A stretch of DNA of 64,000 bases. Source: Lates calcarifer (taxonomy: Eukaryota > Chordata > Actinopteri > Centropomidae). The DNA lies in assembly GCF_001640805.2 (NCBI RefSeq), contig NC_066852.1, forward strand, positions 9,780,194-9,844,193, read 5' to 3'. Both the position numbers and the translations under genes were made by a program. The notes beneath the pieces were generated by a model that worked only from the letters and a program-made list of their open reading frames with translations, made no database searches and had not been told where the DNA came from. Below, one piece after another: positions 46,719 through 59,192 of this stretch (position 1 is the stretch's first letter; the number at the start of each line of letters is the position of its first letter).

Positions 46719-49700
46719 GGTTCCTCTGAAGTGCCTTAGCAACAGCCACTGATCAACTCAAACTCTATTGGTCAGTGCTCCAACCCATGTGGGTATTTGG
46801 ACCAATCAGCAGGCTTTGGTGCAGAACTAAGTGGGGAAAGATTCACAAGACAGAATATCTGCTAAATAATGCCCCCTGGTGGCTCAAAGAAGGCCTGGAG
46901 ACAGTCTCCTGTAGTTCACAAGCAAAGAGAGCATCTGCTCTGTCTGGATACCAAAAACCAATAAGCTGTCATGATTGGGATCTAATGTTACAGTGATGAT
47001 TATGTTGTCAAGGAACTTCAGAGATAATAATAAATATCATATTAATGTGGATTTAAGGAAAAGTTATATTATCTAACACTAGTTTAATGTCATAACGAAA
47101 AATAATTAAGAAATGTATTAAAATCTTACACATTTGTTTAACTAGTAATTAATATTATGCTGGAATACAGCTTTGACAAAACCTCACGGCAAAATGAGTG
47201 ACACAAGAGAAGGAAAAAAGAGAGGAAAAGAACAACAAACCAGTCTAATCTAATCTAAATCAATAAAAGTATACATATTGGGTACACAGTTCTGTATCAG
47301 AAATTGTTACACAATACAGTATAACCCCCACTGCACAGCCCAACAACTGTCTGTCAGTGCACACTTTTTTATTTTATCTTTTATCTTCAGGAAATAGGAA
47401 CAAGCAACAACCAAGCCTACACTGCTCCCAAGTGGGCAGTTTGTTTTATTGCATGACAACATGCTGGTTTCTATGAATGTGCAGGAAATGAAGTAGGCTT
47501 GCCAGGCATATTAAAATGTAAAAGTAGTAAGAGGGTGCTAAAAATACAGTACAGGTAAGGACAGGTATTTTGAGTACGTACAACATTTAACTGTCCAACT
47601 GTATATATTTTAAATTCACTACATACTGTGTGGCTCCCCATACCAACATTTTTTCATTTGTCATAAAATCTCTCAACAGCCTGGTACATTCATACTGTTG
47701 TCCAAAGGGCCAAGTCAGTCAGATGTCTTTCAACTGACATATCTGTAAAAAGAAATTTAAAAAAGGCTCTATATGAGAAGTACTCTAAACCACATACTTT
47801 GGCTTGATCTCATTTAACAACCCCAAGAAACAAATGTATGTCCAGGCATTTGGACGGAAAGAGGCAAATATCAACATTTATTCAAACATAGTCACATATC
47901 TGAAAATCAGAAAACCCTCCCCAAGGGTGCTGCTCCGTGACTCACACTGACAATAACTGTCTGAAGAAAACTAAAGTCTATTGCATGGACAATTGTGACC
48001 TGAACTGATGAACATGAAACTCAACAGCAGTAGAAGTGCTCTCCCTCTTCTACTGAAGATGAAGCAGCAGGGGGCAGCTGAGCTTGGTCTGCACTTGGCC
48101 TGAATTTATAATTCTAATTGGCGAAAATGCTGACAGCTGAAAAATGTCTGTTCACATAACCGCATCATCAGCCCCAGCCACATAAGTTATGATTGTCATA
48201 ACTCAAGATTAGATCAGAGAGGCAAGCTGGTCCCTCGATGAATAACAACACTCAGTCACTCAAATTGACTTATTAGGGCAGTGAAGGATTGTTGCTCTGG
48301 CTAATCTGACAAACAGTTTCTCTATTTGCATAAGGCTGAATTGAGCTGAGGGCAGCAACAGAAACTCCAACTAATCACATTTAGACATTTCTAAAGATCA
48401 GTGGTTCCCACTTTCTATTTTATTTATCTATTTTTTTTGTTTGACATACTGCCATCTGTCAATCACAAGACCTGGTGTTCAGGTACACCTGATCCAATAT
48501 ATGGATAATTTTTTTACTCAAATCCTAATTTATGTTTTTATCAAATTATTTAGGCTACTCCACACAAGCCCCATGCCCCCATGGGACATGAGTGACCCCT
48601 GTTTGGGAATCATTGATTTAGATTATAATCTTTACCAGAGCATGTGCTATGAGATCAAAGGCCCTTTGACAGGAAATCAGTGGTGGCTAATGTGTTCAAT
48701 AAAGAAAGATACAAATGGAGAACTCGAATAAAGCTGTTATGAAGGACTAAGGACAAAAAACTTACAGGAAAGGGTTTCAGATGGATTAATTGCTCGGTAC
48801 ACAGTGAGCTGCCAAAATAGGTCAAGCACCCATTTTGGCAGAACACTGAGTCATTTGCTCTGAAATACTTCTACTTCACTGCAAATGAAGTTTCTTGATT
48901 TTCCGTGAAGTACTTGTACTGGCTTATTTTCTTACTTTGCTTCTTCATATTCATCCTTATCTTCACAGCTGCTTAATATACAATCATTGTTCTTTATTAG
49001 CTTGTTACTTGTTAAATGAAACATCACTTTTCCAATGGGATTTTCCTCCTACTCTAAATAAACCCCAACTGAAGTAGAAGTGTTGGTAATTGTAGACTTA
49101 TAATGTTTCAAGTTTAAGTATTGTCTTTGATATAATGTAAGAATAATGTGGCACAGACCTGGACCTGAAATTGTCTAGTACACGAATGTTCTATTTCACT
49201 ATGTTTAACTTTCATGCTATCTCTCTTTTGCCCATTGGCTTATCCACCACTCACAGCGAGAAACGTAGTACCTCTGAACCACACTGGTCACTGTAAGCCT
49301 TTTGTTCACCACTGGGACAGATTAGACAGTTTTGCATTTTACCATTACATTGATATCACGAATCCCATTTCAGTGTCCTGTGTTCATCACGGAGCAGAAT
49401 TCTCAATTCTGAGAGACTGAATTCCAATTATCTTCCTCTAAAGCAGAAAACTACTACACTAACATCAGTGGAGGAAAAAGAGCTTGCAAAGTCAAAAGGT
49501 TTTTGCAGGGGCAAGTTATTTTGGCAGGGAGACTGGAGATTTGAATTTTGTGCCAAATGGAGGCTTCACCCATGGTGGTTACTAGTCATTATGCTATGTA
49601 CTATTACTGTGGTGCTAAGGTGAATGTGTAGAGTAACAGTAGAGAACTGTCCTAGAGGGGCCAGTGATCCAGTGCCTTGTTGTCTGACCACTTGGTTGCA

Positions 49701-50021
49701 CCAGTATGAAGCACTGCATCAGTATGATATATTGGTCTCTGTCACAAAGGTCAAACTACCTCATTAAGCCTCATTAAAGACTCACAGGGACAAACCTGCC
49801 AAGGTATTTAAAAAAAAATAAATAAAAAAAATTGTAGGTTAGAGTAATGCAATGACCTGCAAATCCACGCCCACATGTGCTAGAAGCCCTATCTTTTGGT
49901 CACAGTCGCTACTTGCTTTGCATATCTGCTCTGTGACATTTAAATCATAGCTGCAGACATTTTCTGTCACTGTTTTGTGGACGAGGCCAAAGTAGCACAC
50001 ACTGAGGAGACGGTATTGAGC

Positions 50022-51242
50022 ATGAATATGTTGATGCAATTAGTTTTTGCTCTTTTGATCATCTGTTTTCTGCCTCTAATGTCAGCGACAGTTGTTCAAG
50101 ATTTTAATCACGTAGAGAGATGCAAGGACTCCCTGTATATGGGGACACCACCGCGGGGGATTGTTGACACAAACCTGAAGAAGATCTGCCAACGCTACGC
50201 AGACAAACCTCGATATGTGACCCTGTACGACCCTCACAAGAGGATTCCAGTTTACTCAGCTTATACCTTCAAGAAAACGGAGGGAGACAGACGTGTGGAC
50301 TACCCTTGGATGTATGAGCCACAGGTAGGTACCTACTTGTTTTTAAAATAACTGTTCAGGTTCTGTTTTACTCAACTGGCAAAAACTATATTCATTCTAG
50401 CTCTTTTATTCATTAACTCTTTCATTTTTAACTGTTCAACCAGGTAGTTCATACTTAAGTTAAAAGTATCTTTCAAAGAGGCCTTGGCAGCAACTACAAT
50501 AGGCAACAGATCTACTCTAGAAGCAAGGGGGAACAAAGAATGGGGAAACCCAGAGGTCTCACAGACAGCCCTGGCTCTGTTATTTCCTAGCAGATCAAAA
50601 ACCCACTGAAACTGCTCTTCTATGTCTCCCCAGCTGGCAGAAGTCGATGGAAATGGGAACATGCTGCCATTCCCCACTGGCTACCTGCACATGAAGTTTG
50701 AGGACAGCCAGGCAGTCCTTGATGACTACTCTGATGTGGTTCTCTATGAGAGAGGTCATCTGAACCCGGACCAGCACCAGTCCACCCCACACGACCGCGC
50801 TGCCACTTACACCCTGACCAACGTGGTCCCAGAGATACGGGAGTTCAACATCGGGCCATGGCGTGAGTATGAGGAGCGGATCCGGGTCCGTCTCAACAAC
50901 TTTTGCCGTGGCACTGCCTACATTGTCACCGGGGTGACCACCAGGGGCAACATGATCCGCCGCAACAACCAGGACCGTGTGGCCATCCCCGAAGATGTGT
51001 GGTCCGCTTACTGCTGCACCGACTACGACCGCAATGCACCTCACGACGTTCGCATCCGCTTCCCATCCCACGCAGCCCTGGCCAAAAACGCCAAAGAAAG
51101 CAACAGCGTTCATGAGATGCCAGTTCAAGAGCTTGAGATCTTTCTGAAGAATAACATGGATGTTGACCAGAACCTTCAGCTCTTCTATGACAACTGCATC
51201 TCTCCCTCACCCCTTCCTCTTTACCTGCAACACACCATCTGA
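50022..51242 (+). CDS. endod1: Endonuclease domain-containing 1-like protein (secreted DNA/RNA nuclease family)
   Basis: The family holds DNA/RNA non-specific endonucleases with a beta-beta-alpha metal fold; teleosts carry many short secreted ENDOD1-like genes. Two exons, 50022-50324 and 50634-51242, join in phase to give 303 aa. Residues 1-22 form a signal peptide (MQLVFALLIICFLPLMSA). The nuclease signature is YERGHLNPDQH (139-149): H143 would be the catalytic base and N164 in TLTNVVPEI the metal ligand, by family knowledge. The usual DRGH Asp is Glu here (E140). Paired cysteines fit an extracytoplasmic protein. The ATG at 50022 is preferred over upstream in-frame non-ATG codons because it begins the signal peptide. 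Human ENDOD1 is longer (about 500 aa), so this is a paralogue-type member and the symbol is approximate. Confidence 0.87.
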
Positions 51243-51596
51243 AAGCTCTACCAATTATATCATCCCTGTGCATGTGGGTTTCTATTTATTTTCGTGAATA
51301 ATGGTATACTTTGTGCTTTTTTGCTCAAGACTAAAAGCATGATACTGTGAAAATTCTCTGTAGAGGTAATTTAAAAATTTCCTTGTGGCTCAATTATTCT
51401 CTTAAGAAGATAGTAAAAAATTTTAAAGGTTCTTGATAATATTACAGGAACTTAATTGTTCAGAAAGGCTTTCTAGGTTGAAGTTTTCTTTCATTTTATC
51501 TCCTTTCATTAAAAAGTGCTAAATTTTACAGAACTACTATGTTGGGAGAAGAATTATAATACAAATGTGTTGGAGGTTATGCAAATTGGCACATTT

Positions 51597-51602
51597 AATA
51601 AA
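51597..51602 (+). terminator. endod1-like poly(A) signal AATAAA
   Basis: A canonical AATAAA occurs 354 bases after the stop codon on the same strand, with a GT-rich element (TTGTGTTTGTGTT) about 20 bases further on. This is a textbook cleavage context. Confidence 0.75.
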
Positions 51603-52789
51603 ACATCTTCATTTACTGGACTTCATTGTGTTTGTGTTACTTATACTGCATGTTATACAATATAAAATACTAAACTTGGAGAGACAGAAAAACAAAAGTT
51701 GTGGTAAGTTTTGAAATAACTTTTTTGCTTCACATTCTTGGGCACATGTGAGTTTGAATGTTTGGTCAGCTGTAAAAATTGAATTTGACTTTTATGGCTG
51801 TCTGATGGGTTTTAGTGTCTTTAATCATTTAGTTCATCTGCTAGGAATAAAAGTCTTTTGAATATAACAAAAAAAGACAGTTGCATAAAATTGAGTTGTA
51901 AAGTTATAGAGTTCTTTTGAGTTTTTAAAAGAAAACAAAAAAATAATAGAAAAGCCAACAGGATTTGCAGACCCTGATAAACTTACCATCTAAATTTTAT
52001 TATTGAAAAGTGAGAATAACATTTGGGTATCCAATGAAAAATTACATATGTTCAACAATTACATATTTGAATGGCATATCATAAGGTATATTTGACTTTT
52101 CACATTTCACAAAGTGGTTTTTGGTATCGTGTTGCTGGCAGTATCTTCTTTAAAGTTTTTGAGAATAACTTTTCTATTTGTAGTTCCAAAGAGGAAGATG
52201 TTTGCTTTCTTAAGAGCGTTATCTGCCATCCTCCTGGTCTTTCTTTTTTTTTTTTTTAATGGAGGCTGGTTCATTTGGGTTAGAAGCAGTCATTCTCTAA
52301 TGCAGCAGCCTGGCCTTTTCTATACATTATAGCTGCACACTGCCATCTAGTGAGGGAATAGTATCTTCTGTGATGACAGCTCACAGGGAAACCAACAGAG
52401 TATTATTATCTGTAGAGGTAATTGGGTTGAGTGCAGAAAAAAAAAATTCTATGACATTAAAATGTGCATCTGTCATCTAAACAATACTGCATCTCAAGCA
52501 CATCTATATAATGAATCTGCTGAGGTTATAACAAAGATGATGATGATTAATACAGTCCACATCAGTCACAAAAGTTATTAGACTAGAGACTAATGACCTG
52601 CTTCTTTCTGCAGCAATAATTCAAGCCAGTTATTCTAAACCAAAAGTATGAATCTGATATTTCAGATATGAAGAACTATCAAAAACTATAGACTATAACT
52701 ATTGGATACATAATAACACCTTCTGCAATGCATGTAACAAAAGTGCTTATTGAGATAATAGATCTTTGTTGTTTTGCCAAGGTAATTAT
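51603..52789. other. Intergenic DNA between endod1 and the Tc1 fossil
   Basis: AT-rich DNA with homopolymer T and A runs (for example 52247-52258). No gene or recognised repeat was found, although the outer end of the Tc1 fossil probably lies somewhere in the last 200 bases. Confidence 0.5.
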
Positions 52790-54170
52790 CTGTCATCTAC
52801 CTGTGTAAAAAAGATGTAATCAGAGAAAGACTGATCAATTGATCAGGATAAACACTGACAGTAAAAAAAAAAAAGGAGTCATTTAGCAGTGATAACACAG
52901 AAACAAATACATATTCTAAAGTTTGGTCACCTTGTAGCAAATTACATATTCTGTTAATTTTTGAAGCTGAGGGGACTGTGAGAGTCTTTCCAAAAGCTTC
53001 GGCTTGTGTCTCTTGATGTAATTCATGATGGATTGGATCATTGTCCTGTTGCAAGTTCAGCCTCTTCTCACTTTCATGACTGACTATGTGACATTTGCAG
53101 ACAGAATTTGCTGATATTTAGTGGAGTCCATTCCTCCCTCTATCTGTGCGATGTTTCGTGTGTGACTGGCTACCACCCAAAGCAGAATATTTAAACCCCC
53201 ACGCTTAACAGTTGGCGAGGTGTTCTTTTCATTAAATGCTGCTACTTTTTTTTTTTTTTTTTACCCCAAATATACCTCACCTGTGTGTGGAGTTTGTGCT
53301 AGATTCCAAAGCTTGGGAGTGAAATTGGTTTCCCTCTTCTGACATATTTCCTTTTACTTTAACCTAAACCTAGCTTCATCCCTAAAGTCTAAGTGACTTC
53401 ATCTCACAGCACTTGTTTCCAAAATGACTCTGGCTAATCCAGGTGTTGCTTTTCAGCCTTCAGATATTAACTTATGTGATGGGATCTCTTGCATGTAGAC
53501 CCAATTTATTCATCAGCAGTGCACAGTGAAATGATACTCCATCACTCCTGTATCAGCTAAACCTTCTTGCAGTTCCTTCCCACTCATATAGGGGTTTTGC
53601 TTTTCCTTCTTTCTCACCGTACAGAGTTATCTGCTTTCTTGATGTTCTAGCTCTTGTCTTTACTTCCACAGGTCCCCTTATCTGCCATTTCATAATGACA
53701 TTTCAGACAGTGGAAACTGCAGGCTGGAAGCACTCTGATATCTTTTTATAGCCTCCTTTGTAGGCATCAATTAGCTCCATTTTCACATCCTGTTGCTTAG
53801 AGGAGCACATGTTTGTTAAGAGTTAGCACAAGGTTAGAGGAGTCAGAGAATTCATTAAGCTCTGAACTGTCATCAGCTGACAACTTCAAATGACAATTTT
53901 TGACCTGCCTTACAAGTCCTAATGAGTCAATTAAGGCCTAATGAGTAGTTCTGAGTATTTAACAAGTAGAGGGGAGCCCAGAATTTTGCACGTGGTGTAA
54001 TTAGTTTAATTTTTTCCATTTTTAAAGTTACGACAAAAAAAGTGACTGTGCGTTCACATTTGAAGAAGGGCTCATTTTTCATATAACTTTGCTTCATGGA
54101 TTGTATTCACTTCTTTTTTAAAAGCAACAAACTATGTAATTTGCCAAGGCGTGTCCAAATTTTTTTATAA
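52790..54170 (-). pseudogene. Degenerate Tc1/mariner transposon with dead transposase
   Basis: Minus-strand translations in several frames give transposase pieces in the right order. Near 53790-53650 is a helix-turn-helix-like piece (MELIDAYKGGYKKISE, then PAVSTV and MKWQIRGPVEVK). Near 53240-53090 is NTSPTVKRGG...ILLWVVAS and MDSTKYQQILSANV. Near 53060-52900 is LQQDNDPIHH followed in another frame by LLERLSQSP. These match the conserved Tc1 order (YKKIS, VKHGGG, QQDNDPKH, SQSPDL). Frameshifts, stops and a T-run at about 53247-53263 break the gene. GCGTGTCCAAATTTTTTTA near 54150-54170 resembles a Tc1 terminal repeat; the other end is not clear. The element is certainly inactive. Confidence 0.85.
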
Positions 54171-57100
54171 AATTTTATCTGTGGCAGTATTTAGTTATTT
54201 CTACGTCAAGGCTTGACCGAATGGATGGCCGTACTTTAGTATTTTTCTCCCCAACAGGACCAGTACATCAGTTTGTTCCAGTATATTTGCTGTAATGCTG
54301 ATTTATTGTGTCAACAGCTGCATAAACACAGATCAGAGGATGGTTTCCCTAATAAGACTGATGCTGCCAAGTTGTTTTAGGTTTTGAAATTAAAATTTTT
54401 GAAATAACTTAAAGATCTTACAGAATGACAGTCAGTTTGTGTGTTGCTTTTGGAAAATACATTTTGTGATGCATACCACAACAGATGCTGGGCAGCAACT
54501 GCCTGATATAACAAAAAAGTTTGGCATAGTTGCCATCACAGTAGTTTCAATTTAAATCAGTGGTCATGACTTATTCATAATCTGGGCTCACTGAGCCGTT
54601 TGTAAAGCAGCCTCGCTCTATATGTCTTGCTGTTGGTATTAGCTGCTCTATCTTGACAGTCACATCAGTTACATATTTCTTAAAACAACAACAAAATCAT
54701 AATGTCTTTCAAGCTAATATTAAATATTCTAATACTGACAAGTAATGAAATGATTATTGTAATTTGAAAGCAGTTGCGCTTAGTACCAGACCCACAAAGA
54801 ACTGCCAATTAACTTTGAAGCTAGCCATATAAGCTTTTTAAACATTAACTTTTTTTTTATATGAACACCCAACAAAATAACTGTAACTTTGTGTTTATTC
54901 ATTCCTTTATTCATTCCTAGTCCTGTTTCTAACAACAGCGAGAAGTAGTTTAAGAAAAAAAAAAAGTTCTGTTTGCTATTGGATAGCAATTCCACGAAGT
55001 AGCAACTAAGCTACCTAGCTGGTGAGACAAGTTGAATATAGAATCTGACTATTTTCCTCTGGACTTGGAATAAAGCAAACCAGAACTGAAAGATATGTGA
55101 ATATTTGACTTACACTCAGCAGGTGGCCAGAAACGCGACTCTGCATTAAAGCTGCACTGCTCCATATCTGCTTGTTTCTTTAATAAACAACTGTCTGCTA
55201 AAAGGTTAGCCAAACTGGCTTTAAGTTAACCATAGCAGGGTTAGAGGCGCTTGCTGTGTCTTCCTACTTGCTCTACTGCCCCCAAGTGGCCGAATGTAAA
55301 ACAACATCAATATTAGATCTAACCATGTGACAAAACTGAAAAACAGTAATGGCAAATCATTTGTTTAAGAATGTCTTTTAATGTTTTCCAGTTCATATAC
55401 ACAACATACAGTGTGTAATAGCCTCTATTTGAAATAGAAATATTAACTTTAATTCTTTCAACCCCTTCTGGTCATTTATGCTCTCTCACAGTATCTTGAG
55501 CTTCAAGCAGGTTACTGAATCAGACTAAATGAAATAGACAAACAGGTGCAAGCCTTCGCTTTACCCTCCCAGCGTTAAATGTTGTAATAAGAAGATATCT
55601 GGATTCTTGTAATGCTTTTTTCTTTTGTCCCTTACGTTAAGCCAACATCAAAACTGTAGTGTAAACATGTAAACTTGGTGAGTGTGCTTCCTTTATCTGT
55701 TGGCTGCCCAAACCCATATTTCCAAAATAAAATTTTAATTTATTTTTTTTTAAAAAGAACCAAAGAAAAGAGAAAAAAACAATTGTATTTGTAATACTGT
55801 TTTTGAAAGCATGGCCAACTTAAACTTACATCAAATAGCTGGGTCAATAATCCCATTAACAGAATGTGCAGACAAAATTGCAAAAGGTAGCAAAACAACC
55901 ACCATGATTAGAGTCTGAAATAAGACCAAAAGAGTACAAAGGATTTTACAACCTCCCAGTTACGGGTTATACTGTATGACAATGGCCGAGACACTAACAA
56001 TTAAATCCACCAGCATCACAAGTATAACTTGAATGACCTCAAATGATGCCTATTTGCCCTTCCTTCATCTGTTGTCTGCAGCAGTTCTTTGGCTTCTTAA
56101 CCAATAAAAGGGCTCATTTCACTCAAAAGCTTTCTTCTTGACTGATAGGGTGGTGTCAGTTGTGTACGGTATGCTTTAGACAGCCATATATGCAGTAAGA
56201 GCATTTTTTAATCACCATCATATCTAGGCTAACCTGAGCCGTAAGCATTCCTTTGTCGTGTTTATGTTCACCTCAACCATGCTGTGGTTTTTATTTTAAA
56301 AATCATTCATGTATGCTAACAGATGTATTCATGTGCCCATAACCTATGGGAATTCGTCCTTCGAGATCTAGGAAACAAAGGAGAATCAAACATACGCATG
56401 AGTGCTAAAATCATGTAAGTCATCTAAACTTGCACCTGTTGTCACAAAGAAAAGATTCCGGCCAATCACTCAAACCAAACGACAAACATAATATTTACAA
56501 ATTCCAGTTTTGTTCTCTTACACTTAAAAAATGTACAGTTTGTTTCATGTGTTGGTTTTTGTTCTTTTTGTCCTTGCGACTCGCTCCAGTCCAGTGTGAG
56601 GGATGGCAGTCTGGCTCCAGAGTGTCGTTATCCTAAGCAGACAGGATACAGAACATTACAAGGAGGGGGGAATTAATCCCGCCTGCCTTGCTTTTGTGGT
56701 ATATGGTGTATGAGTAATGTCTGTCATTAAAGATTTTTTTTAATCAGGGTTTTTTTTTTTTTTTTAGAATGCATCCTCTGTGCATTGACAGATCATACTG
56801 TAGCTGACAAGCTATTTCGCCATCACCATTGAATCACCGTTGGCATTTGTCCAGTGTTGTCCTAATGTCACCAGGGTTTTTTTTTTCAGAATTGTCCAGA
56901 GTGTGACCCGTCTCTGTGTTCAATTGTGCGAAAGATGTGAAACGCGCGTACAAGGCTTTCTCACCTTTTCACCGTCATAAATATATATCTCATCCTTTTT
57001 CTCCCGCCTTGCAGAAGGGAGAATCATGAAACAACAAAAGAGCAGATGAAAAGATAACTGTCAGGCAGTCTTCAAACACTTGAAGCATGTGGTTTATGTC

Positions 57101-58074
57101 AGTCACAGACAAAAACCTTATTTAGACTATTTATGTAAAGTTTCTCTTTTTTTTGTAACTTAAAAAAGTGCTATCTTCAGGTGAGATTGAGAGACAGTGA
57201 CTGTGCAAACTTGACAGAGAAACAGCAAAAAAAAATAAAAAGAGGGGAGGGAAAGAAAAAAAGGCTTTCGTCAGTCTGTCTGGTGGTTTTGCGGCACAGC
57301 CTCAGTGTTAGGAAATGAAAAAAATAAAGAGGAAATATTTACTCTCTTTGTTATAATCATAGTTTTACACAATATTCATCTCTTAATACTTTTATACCTT
57401 TTGAAGTACCACAAAGTGCAGTTGATATTAAAATAGAAAATGAAAATGATTTTCAAAATAAAAAAAATCAATGAAGAACAAGGCAAATCATCAAAATGAC
57501 AAACAAACTTCTCTGTCCACACTCTGTAGGAGAAAGAAAAACATCATGCAAATATCCCAGACAGCAAAGTAGTTAATAAAACTTTATATTCTTCTTTTTT
57601 TAAACGAGGATATATTGATTTGATCTGATTTCCCTTTAAAGAAGAGACCAGCCACAGTGCAACATTGAGTGTAATTCCAAAAAAAGAAAAAAAAAAGAAG
57701 AAGAAGAAGAAAAAGTGTGTGGATCAAAAAGAAAGGATGAAGGGGGTTGGCACTTTTTATGATGGTAATTCCTTTTTGTAAGATACAGTCAGGATGGACC
57801 TCTCCAGGCGGTCCACTGGACGCCAGTGAAAGAGGAACTTTATCACAGTACTTGGCACCAAGAATGCTGGTAAAAACGAGATATCAGAATATCTTTTTTT
57901 TTTCATTCATATCCTTACAATTTATTAATAATACATCATTTACATTTGTGTTTTTGTATAAAAGACTCCAAAAGGAAAAAAGAGTCTAGAAGTGATTGTG
58001 TGAAAGAGGAAAGGAGTGGAGATGAAAATGGATTATGTCAACGGTTTAATAAAAAGAGCTACATGGAAAGATGC

Positions 58075-58108
<34 letters not shown>

Positions 58109-58600
58109 GGTGAGAGTGTGAGGCAGCGAAAAGAGAGAAGCAGTTAAATGAGCTGAGATGGGGATACAGACAGAGAGATAATGAGTGAGAAACAAATAAA
58201 GTAATGGACATGATTAGAGCCTGTGTGGCAGAGATGCAGCGAGTTCTAATGGGCAGCCTGGATTCCAGGTTGCATCCCACAGACTGAGTATGATTCAGTT
58301 ATTTTCCTGTACCACCCATCAGTTGAAGCCCCAATCTGGAAATGTTTTTGAAAGCATCAGTTCTGAGTATACAGATTTTTAAAAAGCAGAACTTTTGATG
58401 GCATTTAGGTCGTATAATAACTGAAAACAGGTACACACATTTGTAAATAGAAGAAATTAAGCTTTCAAACGAATGAAAAACTCATGCTCAGCTGTCATCC
58501 CTGTACTCCCGGCCCTGTCAATACATTTCACACTAAACAAAATTCTCCAAAATCCGAACACTGAGACAGCTGTTGGGACATAGTGTTCAACACAGGGTGC
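54171..58600. other. DNA between the Tc1 fossil and nlgn2, including likely nlgn2 3' UTR
   Basis: No coding exon was recognised. The right part, adjoining nlgn2, is probably its 3' UTR; minus-strand AATAAA hexamers exist (for example near 57918), but the true end cannot be chosen. Low-complexity stretches include T-runs at 56750-56765, an AAG run near 57693-57712, and a GA run at 58075-58108. Confidence 0.45.
58075..58108. repeat. (GA)n microsatellite
   Basis: A GA-rich run with one interruption, in the nlgn2 3' flank or 3' UTR. Confidence 0.85.
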
Positions 58601-58624
58601 CAAACTTCACTTCCAGATTGGGCC

Positions 58625-59060
58625 TTTAAAGCTGCAATTTGTAAGTTTCAAGAAATCACCGCTTTATGACAGACAGCTTGTTGGAGCATATGTCGCCTCA
58701 TACAGAGCTGCTTGCTACTGTAATGCCTTTTCACTAAATGAATGAAAATGAGTATTTGTATTCTATGTTAAACTTAGTTTTACACTGATACAACAACACA
58801 TGCGCAAAACAACCAAGCTACACATAAGATGCCTGACTGATCGTGATTAGCTCGACGCCTCTTTGAGAGAGAGCTGCAAGCTTAAAGCTGCATTTTTGGT
58901 GGCTCACCTAAGCACCAGATATTGAAAGAGCTTTAACGGGGCGAAACGGTATGTACCTATGATGACAGGCTTTTGGCAAAGGAGCTTTTTTTAACTCCTT
59001 GATTTGTGATTACATTTTAGAGGTATTTCACTGCTTAAAATCTTACAAACTGCAGCTTTA
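58625..59060. mobile_element. MITE with TTTAAAGCTGCAATTTGTAAG inverted ends in nlgn2 3' UTR
   Basis: The left end reads TTAAAGCTGCAATTTGTAAG and the right end, reverse-complemented, reads TAAAGCTGCAGTTTGTAAG, a terminal inverted repeat of about 20 bp with one or two mismatches. About 435 bases of noncoding DNA lie between. It ends about 130 bases beyond the nlgn2 stop codon, so it is probably transcribed in the nlgn2 3' UTR. No transposase is present. Confidence 0.8.
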
Positions 59061-59192
59061 TTTGAGGGCTTAATGAGAAAAGACAAAGATATAGTAAAGA
59101 AGAGAAGACGGTGAGAGTGACGTTTGTATGGAGCAGTTTGTGTGGTGTGTCTCTGTAAGCCCAGAGCAGGGTAGCAGAGGTTGTGCCTGGTC

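Larger units (their letters stand above)
40766..49976. other. Noncoding DNA upstream of kdm6b, up to endod1
   Basis: Apart from the candidate 5' exons, promoter and inverted repeat listed separately, no gene was recognised in these 9 kb. Microsatellites occur at 44279-44305, 45356-45405 and 46000-46042, and a T-run at 46693-46718. Four CCAAT-type motifs lie at 46571-46575, 46767-46771, 46802-46806 and 46958-46962. Open frames such as 42794-43195 and 46055-46393 show no splice or domain support. Confidence 0.5.

Noticed and set aside
50595..51128. 177-codon minus-strand open frame
   Set aside because: Antisense to endod1 exon 2, which has the signal peptide, nuclease motif and poly(A) signal on the plus strand.
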